Assembly (NCBI RefSeq): GCF_014646115.1
Contig: NZ_BMMV01000003.1
Span: forward strand, 364,955 to 428,954
Reading direction: 5' to 3'
Source of the DNA: Streptomyces camponoticapitis
GTDB taxonomy: Bacteria > Actinomycetota > Actinomycetes > Streptomycetales > Streptomycetaceae
DNA: 64,000 nucleotides
The position numbers and the translations under genes are program-made. Positions 7,957-15,799 of this stretch are shown in pieces. Position 1 is the stretch's first letter; each line of letters begins with the position of its first letter. Under the pieces are notes generated by a model, which saw only the letters and a program-made list of their open reading frames with translations, ran no database searches and had not been told where the DNA came from.

Positions 7957-8371
7957 GTATGGCCTCTCACGGTGGTACATCCATCGTGGCGCTTCTGACT
8001 AGCTCATGTATGACAAACGCGGATTCATGCGATTAAGTCCTGCCGCCTGAGCGGCGTGCGCCGTGTCGCGAGCCTTGTGGAGTCTGCGGTGCCATCAGGT
8101 GGCCGTGCTCTCGCCGCGGGCGGATCTGGACGGCATCGGACACCAGGACGCCGGGTCGTCGATTCCCACCCCCAACTCGCGGCCATATGGCGGGGTGACC
8201 GCACTCGATGGGGATCGCGGGCGCCCGCTCACGACCGACAACTAACCGCGCAGAGAGGGCAGTTGCGAGGTCCTTCGAGGACTACGGGCCTCGAAGTGGG
8301 GCACCGGAGCGGGGAACTTGTTCGGGCTGGGTGCATCGCCTTCGCGGTGCTCGATGATGAGGGATCCTTGA
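7957..8371. other. Intergenic region between divergent genes
   Basis: 415 bp separate the TerD gene (leftward) from the beta-propeller gene (rightward). Only short frames are present, none with a convincing ribosome site or recognisable product. It presumably holds both promoters; I see no strong inverted repeat. Confidence 0.5.
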
Positions 8372-9568
8372 GTGAAACTTCGAAGAACCGTCGCCTCCCT
8401 GTTCGATGCGGTGTTCTCGGTCGTCGTGCTCGTGACGCCCGCCGGGGCGCGACCGGTGGAGCCGAGTCAGACCGGCGTCTCGACCACCTACCAGATCAAC
8501 GCACGGCACGACGGCAGTCTCCTCGACTCCGCCGTGGGCGCGCCGCCCCTCAGTCAGAAGTGGTCACGCGACCTGGGCGGGAACGTCTCCTACCCGATCG
8601 TCGCCGGCGGGCGCGTCTTCGCCACCGCGGCCTCGCCGAACGGGTACGGCACCGTCCTCCACGCCATCGACGCGGCCACCGGCGACAATGCCTGGGAGCC
8701 CGTTGACCTCGGTGGCACCTACCGGTGGTCCGCGCTCGCCTATGGGGGCGGCCGGCTCTACGCGCAGAACTACGACGGCGTGCTCACGGCGTTCAACCCG
8801 GCCACAGGGGCGGAGATCTGGACCGTCAAGCTGCCCGACCAGTACGCCTTCACCTCGCCGCCCACTTTCGCCGGCGGTGTGGTGTACACGGGCGGCGCCG
8901 GCTCGGGCGGCACGCTGTACGCGGTGAACGCCGCCAGCGGCGCGGTGCTCTGGACCCGGCCCGTCGCGAACGGGGACAACAGCTCGCCCGCCGTCACTGC
9001 CGACGGGGTCTACGTGTCGTACGCCTGCGAGCAGACCTACGCCTTCGACCCCAAGTCGGGCGAACCGATCTGGCACCACGAGACGGGCTGTGGCGGCGGC
9101 GGTGGCCGTACCCCTGTTCTCGCGGACGGCGGTGTCTGGGTACGCGACGATGCCGGGATGACTCCCGCGGTCCTCAATGTCGCCGACGGGAAGGTCCGCG
9201 GCACTTACGAGGCGACCGACGGGGCGCCCGCACCGGCCTTCGACGGCCGGCAGGGCTACTTCGTCGATGAGGGTGTCCTTCAGGAGCGACACAGCCGCAC
9301 GCTGGACACACGCTGGAAGTTCGAGGGCGACGGCCAGATCAGTACGGCGCCGATCGTCGTCAACGGCTACGTCTACGTCGGCTCCCTGACCGGTCGGCTG
9401 TGGGCGCTCAACGGCGCCACCGGTCAGTCGGTGTGGTCCACCGACGTCGGCGCGCCGATCAACAAGCCCGACGAGCACAACGTGTCCGAGCCACTGACCG
9501 GCCTCGGCGCCGGCGGCGGGCTCGTGGTGGTTCCGGCCACCAACTCGCTGGTCGCGTACGGGAAGTGA
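8372..9568 (+). CDS. Secreted PQQ-like (WD40/YVTN-type) beta-propeller repeat protein
   Basis: 398 aa from GTG 8372, GAGGG eight bases upstream. An N-terminal signal peptide (KLRR, hydrophobic stretch, cleavage near PAGA) is followed by a propeller of PQQ-type blades. Recurrent blade ends read AIDAATGDNAWE, AFNPATGAEIWTV, AVNAASGAVLWT, AFDPKSGEPIWH and ALNGATGQSVWST, which is the A-x-D/N-x-x-T/S-G-x-x-x-W signature. BamB-like and dehydrogenase-like propellers share this fold; the PQQ-ligating residues of true alcohol dehydrogenases and any haem site are not seen. It is likely an extracellular structural or binding protein. A terminator follows at 9580. Confidence 0.85.
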   Translation: MKLRRTVASLFDAVFSVVVLVTPAGARPVEPSQTGVSTTYQINARHDGSLLDSAVGAPPLSQKWSRDLGGNVSYPIVAGGRVFATAASPNGYGTVLHAIDAATGDNAWEPVDLGGTYRWSALAYGGGRLYAQNYDGVLTAFNPATGAEIWTVKLPDQYAFTSPPTFAGGVVYTGGAGSGGTLYAVNAASGAVLWTRPVANGDNSSPAVTADGVYVSYACEQTYAFDPKSGEPIWHHETGCGGGGGRTPVLADGGVWVRDDAGMTPAVLNVADGKVRGTYEATDGAPAPAFDGRQGYFVDEGVLQERHSRTLDTRWKFEGDGQISTAPIVVNGYVYVGSLTGRLWALNGATGQSVWSTDVGAPINKPDEHNVSEPLTGLGAGGGLVVVPATNSLVAYGK

Positions 9569-9579
9569 GCCGCGGGGAT

Positions 9580-9602
9580 GGTGGTCGGTCCCGACGACCA
9601 CC
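9580..9602 (+). terminator. Stem-loop after the propeller gene
   Basis: GGTGGTCG (9580-9587) pairs with CGACCACC (9595-9602), loop of 7 nt, 11 bp past the stop codon. Confidence 0.65.
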
Positions 9603-9792
9603 CCTTGGCCGCCCGGCGACCGTTGACCATGGGCCTGAGCGCCGACGGACGATTCCTGGCCGCCACGGGCGAGGTGATCCTGCCGTACCGGCTTACTGGG
9701 GTGTCCGGCGCCCTCCCTATCATGCTGAGGGCTTGCGGCTCATCTTCTCCAGAGGACGTCGGCCGGACAGGTCACCTCATGAGTAGAGTCGG

Positions 9793-10995
9793 ATGAAATC
9801 AGGTCGGATGTCGATGCGGTCGGCTGAGGGCGGTCAGGTCTCAGTTACGAGGGGATTCGTCGCGCGGGCTTCTGGCGCGATGAACCGCGAAATGCCGCGC
9901 GTCGTCGCGGTGTTCTGCGCGGTGCGCCTCTTCTGCCTTCTGGTGCTGGGGATCTGGTCGCGAGCCGCCGGGGCGAGCACGCATGAATTGCTCTCCCAGC
10001 GGTGGGACTCCCTCTGGTACGAACGCGTAGCCCGGCATGGATACGACTTCTCGCTGGTCGCGCCCGATGGGCGGCATCTGTCGAGTACGGCGTTCTTTCC
10101 CATGCTGCCGTGGCTTGAGAAAGGAGTTTCGGCGGCTTCCGGTACGGACCTCGCGGATGCGGGGCTGGTGATCAGTGCCGTCGCGTCCGTCTTCGCGGCC
10201 TGTGGGATCTATCTGATCGCGGAACATCTCTACAGCAAGCCCGTTGCCCTGATTTCGGTCTGTCTTTGGGCCGCTCTTCCGGTCAGCATCGTGCAGTCCA
10301 TGGCCTACAGCGAGTCGCTGTTCGTGGCCTTGGCCGCGTGGGCGCTGTACTCGGTCATGCGGGGCAGGTGGTTGTCCGCGGGGTTCCTTGCCTGCGCCGC
10401 TGGGCTGACGCGGCCGGTGGGGCTCGCGGTGGCCGCGGCCGTTGTTTTCGCCGGGGTGCGGGAGGTTCTGCGCCGGAGGAGGGAACCTGCCGCCGGGGGA
10501 GCGGAGTTGTGGCGCGTCGTGGTGGCTGGGGTCGTGGCGCCCCTGGGAGCCGTTGGGTTTGTTCTCTGGGTGGGTGTTCGGCAAGGCGATGTGTTCGGGT
10601 ACCTCGATGTCCAGGCCCAGTGGGGCAACGGATTCGACGGCGGGGTCTCCTTCTCGCGCTTCGTGGCGTCAGGCGTTGGTGTCGAGGGAGTCTGGCCGCT
10701 GTTGCTGGTGGCGATGATTGTTGCTGTCTTCTCTGTCCATCGAATAATTCTCAGGCAGTCGCGGTCCCACTTGTTGGTCATTTACTCGGCCATTGTGGTC
10801 GCGATGGCGATCGGTGCCTCCGGGTATTTCGGATCGAAGCCGAGACTGCTCATGCCCGCCTTCCCGTTGCTGCTTCCGTTGGCTGCGGCGATGGTCAAGG
10901 CCAAACCGCTTCTCGTCTACGTGATAGTGGGTGGGGAGATACTTGTCGCGGCTCTTTACGGCGCGTTCTGGCTCAACGGGTCGGGGCCGCCCTAA
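9793..10995 (+). CDS. PIG-V-like integral membrane glycosyltransferase
   Basis: About 400 aa with some eight or more hydrophobic segments. After the first membrane helix, the luminal loop carries QRWDSLWYERVARHGY and later STAFFPMLPWLEK, the acidic/aromatic pattern of the PIG-V-type mannosyltransferase family (GT-C fold), in which the Asp of the first loop is catalytic. MAYSESLFVALAAWALY and GLTRPVGLAVA are further family-like segments. These enzymes move sugar from a polyprenyl-phosphate donor to an acceptor outside the membrane. The start is uncertain: ATG 9793 lacks a clear ribosome site and ATG 9880 (MNREMPRVV) is a possible alternative. No other glycosylation gene is adjacent, so the acceptor is unknown. 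Confidence 0.8.
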   Translation: MKSGRMSMRSAEGGQVSVTRGFVARASGAMNREMPRVVAVFCAVRLFCLLVLGIWSRAAGASTHELLSQRWDSLWYERVARHGYDFSLVAPDGRHLSSTAFFPMLPWLEKGVSAASGTDLADAGLVISAVASVFAACGIYLIAEHLYSKPVALISVCLWAALPVSIVQSMAYSESLFVALAAWALYSVMRGRWLSAGFLACAAGLTRPVGLAVAAAVVFAGVREVLRRRREPAAGGAELWRVVVAGVVAPLGAVGFVLWVGVRQGDVFGYLDVQAQWGNGFDGGVSFSRFVASGVGVEGVWPLLLVAMIVAVFSVHRIILRQSRSHLLVIYSAIVVAMAIGASGYFGSKPRLLMPAFPLLLPLAAAMVKAKPLLVYVIVGGEILVAALYGAFWLNGSGPP

Positions 10996-11112
10996 CTCCG
11001 GACGAGGTGCCGCGGGGTGAACGGTCGTGGCCGCTGTCGAGAAGTCCGGTGTGGCTCCGACGTCTTCTGTGTGGGTGGGGTCGTCCACCCCCAGGAGCTT
11101 TGAGGAGCAGCT

Positions 11113-11676
11113 GTGCGGACACTGACTGTCGATATCTTCGTCTCGGTCGACGGATGGGCCGGCGGGGAGAACTCCCCCGGTTACTTCGGCTACCACGGCC
11201 CCGACCTGGAGGAGTGGATCACCACAGAGGCTGCCGAGCCGCAGCTGGTCGTCTTCGGGCGGCGGACGTACGAGGCGCTGGCGGGGCTGCCCGAGGAGGC
11301 GCGGGACGAGTCGTGGCAGCGGATGAGTGATCTGAACGCGGTGGTGTTCTCCAGGACGCTGGAGACGGTCTCGTGGCCGAACACCCGCGTCTGCCGTGAC
11401 GACCTCGTCGGCGAGATCGGCCGGCTCAAGGCGGAGAGCGACGTACCGCTGCGCACCATGGGAAGTCTCTCCGTCGCCCGGCAGCTTCTCGACGCGGGCC
11501 TGGTCGACCGGCTGCGGCTGATGACGTTCCCCCTGCTCGTGGGGTCATCGGGCCGCGAACCGTTCTTCGCGGGCGTGGCGGCGGCGGAGCTGGAACTGGT
11601 CGGCCGGCGGGTCCTGGACGGCCGGGTGCTGCTGGTCGAGTACCGGCAGACCGGGCGGGACATTCCGCGGGCGTGA
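11113..11676 (+). CDS. Dihydrofolate-reductase-like (RibD C-terminal family) protein
   Basis: 187 aa from GTG 11113 with GAGGAG five bases upstream. It opens with MRTLTVDIFVSVDGWAGG, has VVFGRRTYEAL in the cofactor-binding region, MGSLSVARQLLDAGLVDRL and a central glycine cluster, and closes with the usual RRVLDGRVLLVEYR strand. This is the COG0262/RibD_C fold that binds NADPH. Streptomycetes carry many such paralogues of unknown substrate; the lone gene here gives no pathway clue. It is not a housekeeping DHFR. Confidence 0.88.
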   Translation: MRTLTVDIFVSVDGWAGGENSPGYFGYHGPDLEEWITTEAAEPQLVVFGRRTYEALAGLPEEARDESWQRMSDLNAVVFSRTLETVSWPNTRVCRDDLVGEIGRLKAESDVPLRTMGSLSVARQLLDAGLVDRLRLMTFPLLVGSSGREPFFAGVAAAELELVGRRVLDGRVLLVEYRQTGRDIPRA

Positions 11677-11778
11677 GCGCGCGGGGGAGCCGTCACCGCT
11701 GCCCGCCACGTGCGCGGAGCCGTCACCGCTGCCCTGCGCGCCGGTCGACCGCCCGGAGCCCGTAGAGTGCGCCGCTCG

Positions 11779-12432
11779 ATGGCGGAAGTGCTCGACTCCA
11801 GGGACCAGGGAGACGTCGCGGTGTGGGAAGACCTCGTTGCTCGGTACGCGTGGGCCGATTCGGAGACGCCGGAGGCGTACACCTTCTCCGTGGTCGCCGG
11901 GAAGTCCGAGGACGAGGTGATCCGGGCGTTCGGCGGCGATCCCGGGGAATCACGGCTCATGACGTTCGCCGAGGCCGCCGACGAACAGGCGGACCATCTC
12001 TACGAGGACTACGAGCTGCTTCGCGTGGTCACCGCCAAGGAGCACGTCGTCGCCATCGAGTGGGGGTATCACGGCAGCCTTCCGGAGATCGGCCGGCGGG
12101 CTTCGGCGGGAGACGGCGAGTTCTTCAGCTTCCACGTGGACGTCAACGCCCGCTATCAGCTCCTGCGCGCGGTCGACGGCCGGGTGGACGGCGCCTTCGA
12201 CCCCTCCGAGATGGAGGACGCGGACTGGCTGGACCCCCGGCCGGAGGTCCCCGCGTGGGCGGAGGACGTCGCCTTTCACATGGGCCGCCTCTGCGCGGAG
12301 TCCCTCGCGCTCATGGAACGTACGACGGGCCTCGCCTTCGATCCGGCCTGGATCGGGACTCCGCTCCGCACGGTGCGCCTCGCCGCCCCCGGGGAGCTGT
12401 TCGGCGGCCCCGACAGCACGTGGCTCCAATGA
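11779..12432 (+). CDS. DUF6461-like hypothetical protein
   Basis: 217 aa if started at ATG 11779 (MAEVLDSRDQ). GTG 11821, giving MWEDLVARYAWADS, is equally possible and better matches the usual family N-terminus, with GGGAGAC upstream. The core YAWADSETPEAYTFSVV, GKSEDEVIRAFGG, VVAIEWGYHGSLPE and the Asp/Trp-rich region EMEDADWLDPRPE resembles DUF6461 proteins, which are common as multiple copies in Streptomyces and sometimes flank transposons or immune genes. It has no membrane segment or catalytic motif that I can name. Confidence 0.7.
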   Translation: MAEVLDSRDQGDVAVWEDLVARYAWADSETPEAYTFSVVAGKSEDEVIRAFGGDPGESRLMTFAEAADEQADHLYEDYELLRVVTAKEHVVAIEWGYHGSLPEIGRRASAGDGEFFSFHVDVNARYQLLRAVDGRVDGAFDPSEMEDADWLDPRPEVPAWAEDVAFHMGRLCAESLALMERTTGLAFDPAWIGTPLRTVRLAAPGELFGGPDSTWLQ

Positions 12433-12471
12433 CCGCGTAGGGCGGTTTCGTCGACAGTGGGCAGTACGCGG

Positions 12472-12651
12472 TCAGTAGTTGGACAACGCGACGGCGATGC
12501 CGCCCGGTACCACAAGAAGCCCCGGCGCCGGCACCGCGACGGCGAGCAGCACCGCGAGGATCTTCATTGCCGTCCAGCCGGAACGAGTCGCACGTTCCGC
12601 GCGGGCCGGCGCCTCGTGGTACGTGTCGTCGTCCCGGTCGCGCTCCGTCAT
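12472..12651 (-). CDS. 59-aa membrane protein
   Basis: Starts at ATG 12651 (MTERDRDDDTYHEA) with AGGGA upstream. A charged N-terminus of about 28 residues is followed by one long hydrophobic span (ILAVLLAVAVPAPGLLVVPG and following) to the C-terminus. It is convergent with the DUF6461-like gene and divergent from the isochorismatase gene. The function is unknown. Start signals and hydrophobic profile make it a likely real small gene. Confidence 0.6.
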   Translation of the reverse strand: MTERDRDDDTYHEAPARAERATRSGWTAMKILAVLLAVAVPAPGLLVVPGGIAVALSNY

Positions 12652-12717
12652 GGCATCTTCCCTGTTGGGGAACTTAACCGTTTGTGAGGACCGGCCGCGG
12701 GCGGCGATCATCGCTGG

Positions 12718-13311
12718 ATGAGTGACGACGCGGGAGTGCGGGCACTGGTTGTGGTCGATGTGCAGAGTGCCTTCTTCACCGGGGAGGGGGCCGTCCCCGC
12801 GGCCCGGCCCGTGCGGGAAGCGATCGAGGGGTTGCTGCGGCGGGCGCGGGAGCGTGGGGTGCTCGTCGTGCATCTGCAGAACGACGGGCCCGCCGGGGCC
12901 GACGACGAAGTCGGCACCCCGGGCTGGGAGCTCGCTCTGCCCGTGGTCGAGGGGGAGCGCGAGGTGGTCGTGCGGAAGAGGCGGGACGACGGGTTCGAAG
13001 GGACGCCGCTCGGCGGGCTGCTGGTGGCGGCCGGGGCGAGGGGGATCGTCGTGTGCGGGGTGATGTCCGAGATGTGCGTATCGGCCACCGCGCGGACCGC
13101 GCTGGCGCGGGGGTACCGGGTCGTCCTGCCGCACGACGCCCACGCTACGTACGACGCCCCCGCCGCCGAGGGCATCAGCGACGTCGTCCCGGCGGCGACG
13201 GTGTCACGGGTCGCCGAGTGGGCGCTCGGGGACGAGGTGGAGGTCGTCGCGCGGGCGGCCGATGTCTCCTTCGAGCCGGTCGTCGAGGCCGCGCACGGCG
13301 CGGCCGGCTGA
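12718..13311 (+). CDS. Isochorismatase-family cysteine hydrolase
   Basis: 197 aa. The catalytic triad is visible: Asp in ALVVVDVQSAFF (about residue 14), Lys in VVRKRRDDGFEGT (about 88-92), and nucleophile Cys in GVMSEMCVSATARTAL (about 119), preceded by the family cis-peptide valine-methionine pair. Members hydrolyse amides or C-N bonds (nicotinamidase, N-carbamoyl amidases, isochorismate lyases). The substrate cannot be assigned. It is followed 38 bp later by the DUF2797 gene in the same direction. Confidence 0.9.
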   Translation: MSDDAGVRALVVVDVQSAFFTGEGAVPAARPVREAIEGLLRRARERGVLVVHLQNDGPAGADDEVGTPGWELALPVVEGEREVVVRKRRDDGFEGTPLGGLLVAAGARGIVVCGVMSEMCVSATARTALARGYRVVLPHDAHATYDAPAAEGISDVVPAATVSRVAEWALGDEVEVVARAADVSFEPVVEAAHGAAG

Positions 13312-13349
13312 CACCCTGGGTCGGCCGACACCCAGAGCGAGGAGTGCGT

Positions 13350-14255
13350 ATGGCCTGGCGGTGCCAGGGGCTGCGGTGGAGTCCCGGCGGAGGTGAGCTC
13401 GTGTGGCGGGACGGTGCGCGGGAGCGGCGCAGTGCGCTCGTGTACGGGCGGGAGCTCGGGTTCCGGGTCGTCGGAGAGCGGCGCTGTGCCGGGGTACGGG
13501 GGATGGAGTGCCCGCTCGGGGCCGTCGTGGGCGGGCGGAGTACCGGGGGGCAGTGCGCCGACTGCGCGCGGCTCGACCGGTCGCGGTCCGTGGCCGCCGA
13601 CACCGTCGCCGACGACCCCCAGCCGTACACCGTCTACCTGGCGTGGTTCGGGCCCGGCATGGTCAAGGTCGGGATCACCGCCGAGGCGCGCGGGGCCGCC
13701 CGGCTGCTCGAACAGGGCGCCGTCGTGTTCACCCGGCTCGGGCGCGGGCCGCTGATGGCCGCGCGGCGGACCGAGGAGCTGCTGCGGACGGCGCTGGGGG
13801 TGCCGGACCGCGTTCCGTACGCCGCGAAGCGCGCCGTACGCGCCGCCCTGCCCACCGTCCCCGCCGAACGCGCCCAGGAGGTGAGGGAGTTGTACGAGCG
13901 GGCTGTCGCCCTCACCGGGTGGCCCGAGTCGTTGGAGCGCGCCGCTCTCGAACCCGTCGACCATGTCGGTGTCTTCGGCCTGGCAGGGACCCCGCCCGTC
14001 ACCGGTGTGATCGGCGAACTGGTCGACGGCGGGCGTGTCGCCGGGCGGCTCGTGGCCGCCGCCGGGCCCGATCTGCATCTGGAGTGCGGGGAGGGCGCGC
14101 TGCTCGTCCTCGACACCCGGCTCCTGCGGGGCTGGGAGCTCACCGGAGCCGCCACCGGAGCCGCCACCGGAGCCGGCGACGGCGGCGTCTCCGTGACCGT
14201 GCCCGTACGCGACGTGGCCGGCGCCGACCCCGTCGTACAGGACGGGCTCTTCTGA
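13350..14255 (+). CDS. DUF2797 protein, zinc-ribbon plus GIY-YIG-like domain
   Basis: 301 aa from ATG 13350 with GCGAGGA six bases upstream (an in-frame GTG lies at 13344). Two Cys pairs (RRCAGVRGMECPL and GQCADCARLD) look like a zinc site in the N-terminal third. Then YTVYLAWFGPGMVKVGIT resembles the GIY-YIG nuclease strand-turn, as expected for the DUF2797 family. The C-terminal third ends in a Ala/Gly-rich repeat (TGAATGAATGAG). The family is widespread in actinobacteria and uncharacterised; whether it cuts nucleic acid is open. Confidence 0.88.
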   Translation: MAWRCQGLRWSPGGGELVWRDGARERRSALVYGRELGFRVVGERRCAGVRGMECPLGAVVGGRSTGGQCADCARLDRSRSVAADTVADDPQPYTVYLAWFGPGMVKVGITAEARGAARLLEQGAVVFTRLGRGPLMAARRTEELLRTALGVPDRVPYAAKRAVRAALPTVPAERAQEVRELYERAVALTGWPESLERAALEPVDHVGVFGLAGTPPVTGVIGELVDGGRVAGRLVAAAGPDLHLECGEGALLVLDTRLLRGWELTGAATGAATGAGDGGVSVTVPVRDVAGADPVVQDGLF

Positions 14256-14324
14256 CCGCTCCACCCACCGCGGCGACAACGACGGCTGCTGGACAGCACG
14301 CCCTCCGGGTCGGAGGCTGGAGGG

Positions 14325-15236
14325 ATGGATGATCAAGCAGCCGCGGAGATCGAGGCCGTGCGGGAGTTCCGGGAACGGCTCTCGCTGCCCGGACTCGTCG
14401 ACATACACACGCACTTCATGCCGGACCGAGTCCTGCGGAAGGTATGGGCGTACTTCGACAGCGTCGGCCCCCTCACCGGTATGGAGTGGCCCATCACCTA
14501 CCGGCACGAGGAGGACCAACGCGTCGCGCTCCTGCGCGCGTTCGGCGTCCGCGCCTACACCTCGATGCTCTACCCCCACAAGCCCGGCATGGCCGACTGG
14601 CTCAACGGCTGGGCCGCCGGATTCGCCGCGCGGATGCCCGACTGCCTCCAGACCGCGACCCTCTTCCCGGAGGAGGGAGTGGAGACGTACGTGCGCGAGG
14701 CCGTCGAGTCCGGCGCGCGGGTCTTCAAGTCCCATCTGCAGGTGGGGGATTACGACCCCAACGACGAACGCCTCGACCGGGTCTGGGGGTTGCTCGCCGA
14801 CGCCGCCGTGCCGGTCGTCATGCACTGCGGATCGGGCCCGCAGCCCGGCAAGTACACCGGACCCGAGCCGGTCGGGCGGCTGCTCGCGCGCCATCCCCGA
14901 CTGAGGCTCGTCTTCGCGCACATGGGGATGCCGGAGTACACGGACTTCCTGGACCTGGCGGACCGCTACCACGGAGTCCTGCTCGACACGACGATGGCGT
15001 TCACCGACTTCAGCGAGGCCTTCGCGCCCTTCCCGGCCGGGGCCGACGCGAAGGCGCGGCTGGCGGATCTGGGTGACCGGATCCTGCTCGGTACGGACTT
15101 CCCGAACATCCCGTATCCGTATCTCCACCAGCTGGAGGTCCTCGAAGGGCTCGGGCTGGGCGACGCCTGGACACGCGCGGTCTGTTACGGGAACGGCGTC
15201 CGCCTCTTCGGACTCGATCTGAAAGACATGGCCTGA
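14325..15236 (+). CDS. Amidohydrolase-2 family metal-dependent hydrolase
   Basis: 303 aa, TIM-barrel type. The ligands follow the family order: HxH in VDIHTHFMPD (about 25-27), FKSHLQVGDYDP, PVVMHCGSG (His about 166), LVFAHMGMPEY (His about 205) and a final Asp in LGTDFPNIPYPYLHQ. The end YGNGVRLFGLD is typical of ACMSD-like decarboxylases/hydrolases. One Zn or Mn ion is expected; the substrate is unknown. It follows the DUF2797 gene by 69 bp on the same strand, possibly co-transcribed. Confidence 0.88.
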   Translation: MDDQAAAEIEAVREFRERLSLPGLVDIHTHFMPDRVLRKVWAYFDSVGPLTGMEWPITYRHEEDQRVALLRAFGVRAYTSMLYPHKPGMADWLNGWAAGFAARMPDCLQTATLFPEEGVETYVREAVESGARVFKSHLQVGDYDPNDERLDRVWGLLADAAVPVVMHCGSGPQPGKYTGPEPVGRLLARHPRLRLVFAHMGMPEYTDFLDLADRYHGVLLDTTMAFTDFSEAFAPFPAGADAKARLADLGDRILLGTDFPNIPYPYLHQLEVLEGLGLGDAWTRAVCYGNGVRLFGLDLKDMA

Positions 15237-15297
15237 GGAGAGCGATTCCCCTACTCTGAAAGGCTGTTCACTGCCGTGGGCAGCCCGGCACAACACC

Positions 15298-15364
15298 AGA
15301 AGGAGGTGACGCCGTGAAGCGGACGACCTAGCCGCCCGCCCGGAGACTCCGGGAGCACGGGCGG
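15298..15364 (+). promoter_or_regulatory. Five-codon leader ORF with strong RBS and downstream hairpin
   Basis: AGAAGGAGGTGA is an almost perfect anti-16S complement. It drives GTG 15314-AAG-CGG-ACG-ACC-TAG 15331. Immediately after, CCGCCCG (15332-15338) pairs with CGGGCGG (15358-15364), enclosing CCCGGAG-A-CTCCGGG (15339-15353). The next gene starts 20 bp later. The arrangement looks like a translational or transcriptional attenuator rather than a plain 5' UTR. Confidence 0.55.
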
Positions 15365-15384
15365 CGGGTTCCGGAAGGAACGAG

Positions 15385-15690
15385 ATGTCCCGCACGGACA
15401 AGACCAAACCGCCGTGGGTCCGCCACGCGGAGCACCACCCCCTGCCCGTTCACGACCATCGTCACGGCCCCTGCGATCTGCCGCCGCGCCCGACGCGCGA
15501 GGACACGGACACCCGCTGCCGGTGGGTCCGGACGCTCATGACGCTGATCAGCCGCCCCTGCTGTGCCGGATGCAAAGTGCGTTCCCACATCAAGGAACGG
15601 CAGGAGTGGGCCAGGAGCGCCAATCGCAAGGAGCGCTACGCGGGCCGGCGTGAGGCCCGCCGCGCTGTCACCGGCGACGACCGCGACTGA
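15385..15690 (+). CDS. Small cysteine-containing Streptomyces-type hypothetical protein
   Basis: 101 aa from ATG 15385 (MSRTDKTKPPWVRHAEHHPL), with GGAAGGAA upstream. It has a His-rich stretch (VHDHRHGPCDLPPR), a Cys cluster (TRCRW and RPCCAGCKVRSH) and a basic C-terminus rich in Arg, and looks like a small metal- or nucleic-acid-binding protein. I recall similar short proteins in other streptomycetes, always uncharacterised. Its leader ORF and hairpin suggest post-initiation control. Confidence 0.72.
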   Translation: MSRTDKTKPPWVRHAEHHPLPVHDHRHGPCDLPPRPTREDTDTRCRWVRTLMTLISRPCCAGCKVRSHIKERQEWARSANRKERYAGRREARRAVTGDDRD

Positions 15691-15706
15691 CGCGCCGCAC
15701 CTCCTA

Positions 15707-15777
15707 CCCACGTCCCACGTCCCACGTCCGCCCGCGTTCTCAGGGAATTCACAGGAAGCGGCAAGGACGTTCTCAGG
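15707..15777. promoter_or_regulatory. Direct repeats upstream of the orphan response regulator
   Basis: CGTTCTCAGG occurs at 15735-15744 and 15768-15777, 33 bp apart, i.e. on the same helix face. OmpR-family regulators bind such direct repeats. Just upstream stands a perfect 3x tandem of CCCACGT (15707-15727). The second direct repeat ends 22 bp before the likely ATG, suggesting autoregulation. Confidence 0.45.
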
Positions 15778-15799
15778 CGGATTCCCCACTGTGGGCTCC

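Noticed and set aside
9578..9796. 72-codon frame after the beta-propeller gene
   Set aside because: Starts inside the terminator hairpin at 9580-9602 and has no recognisable product.
12708..15407. 899-codon minus-strand open frame
   Set aside because: It lies opposite the isochorismatase, DUF2797 and amidohydrolase genes, all with clear catalytic motifs; only the last 59 codons of a neighbouring minus frame (12472-12651) are kept as a gene.
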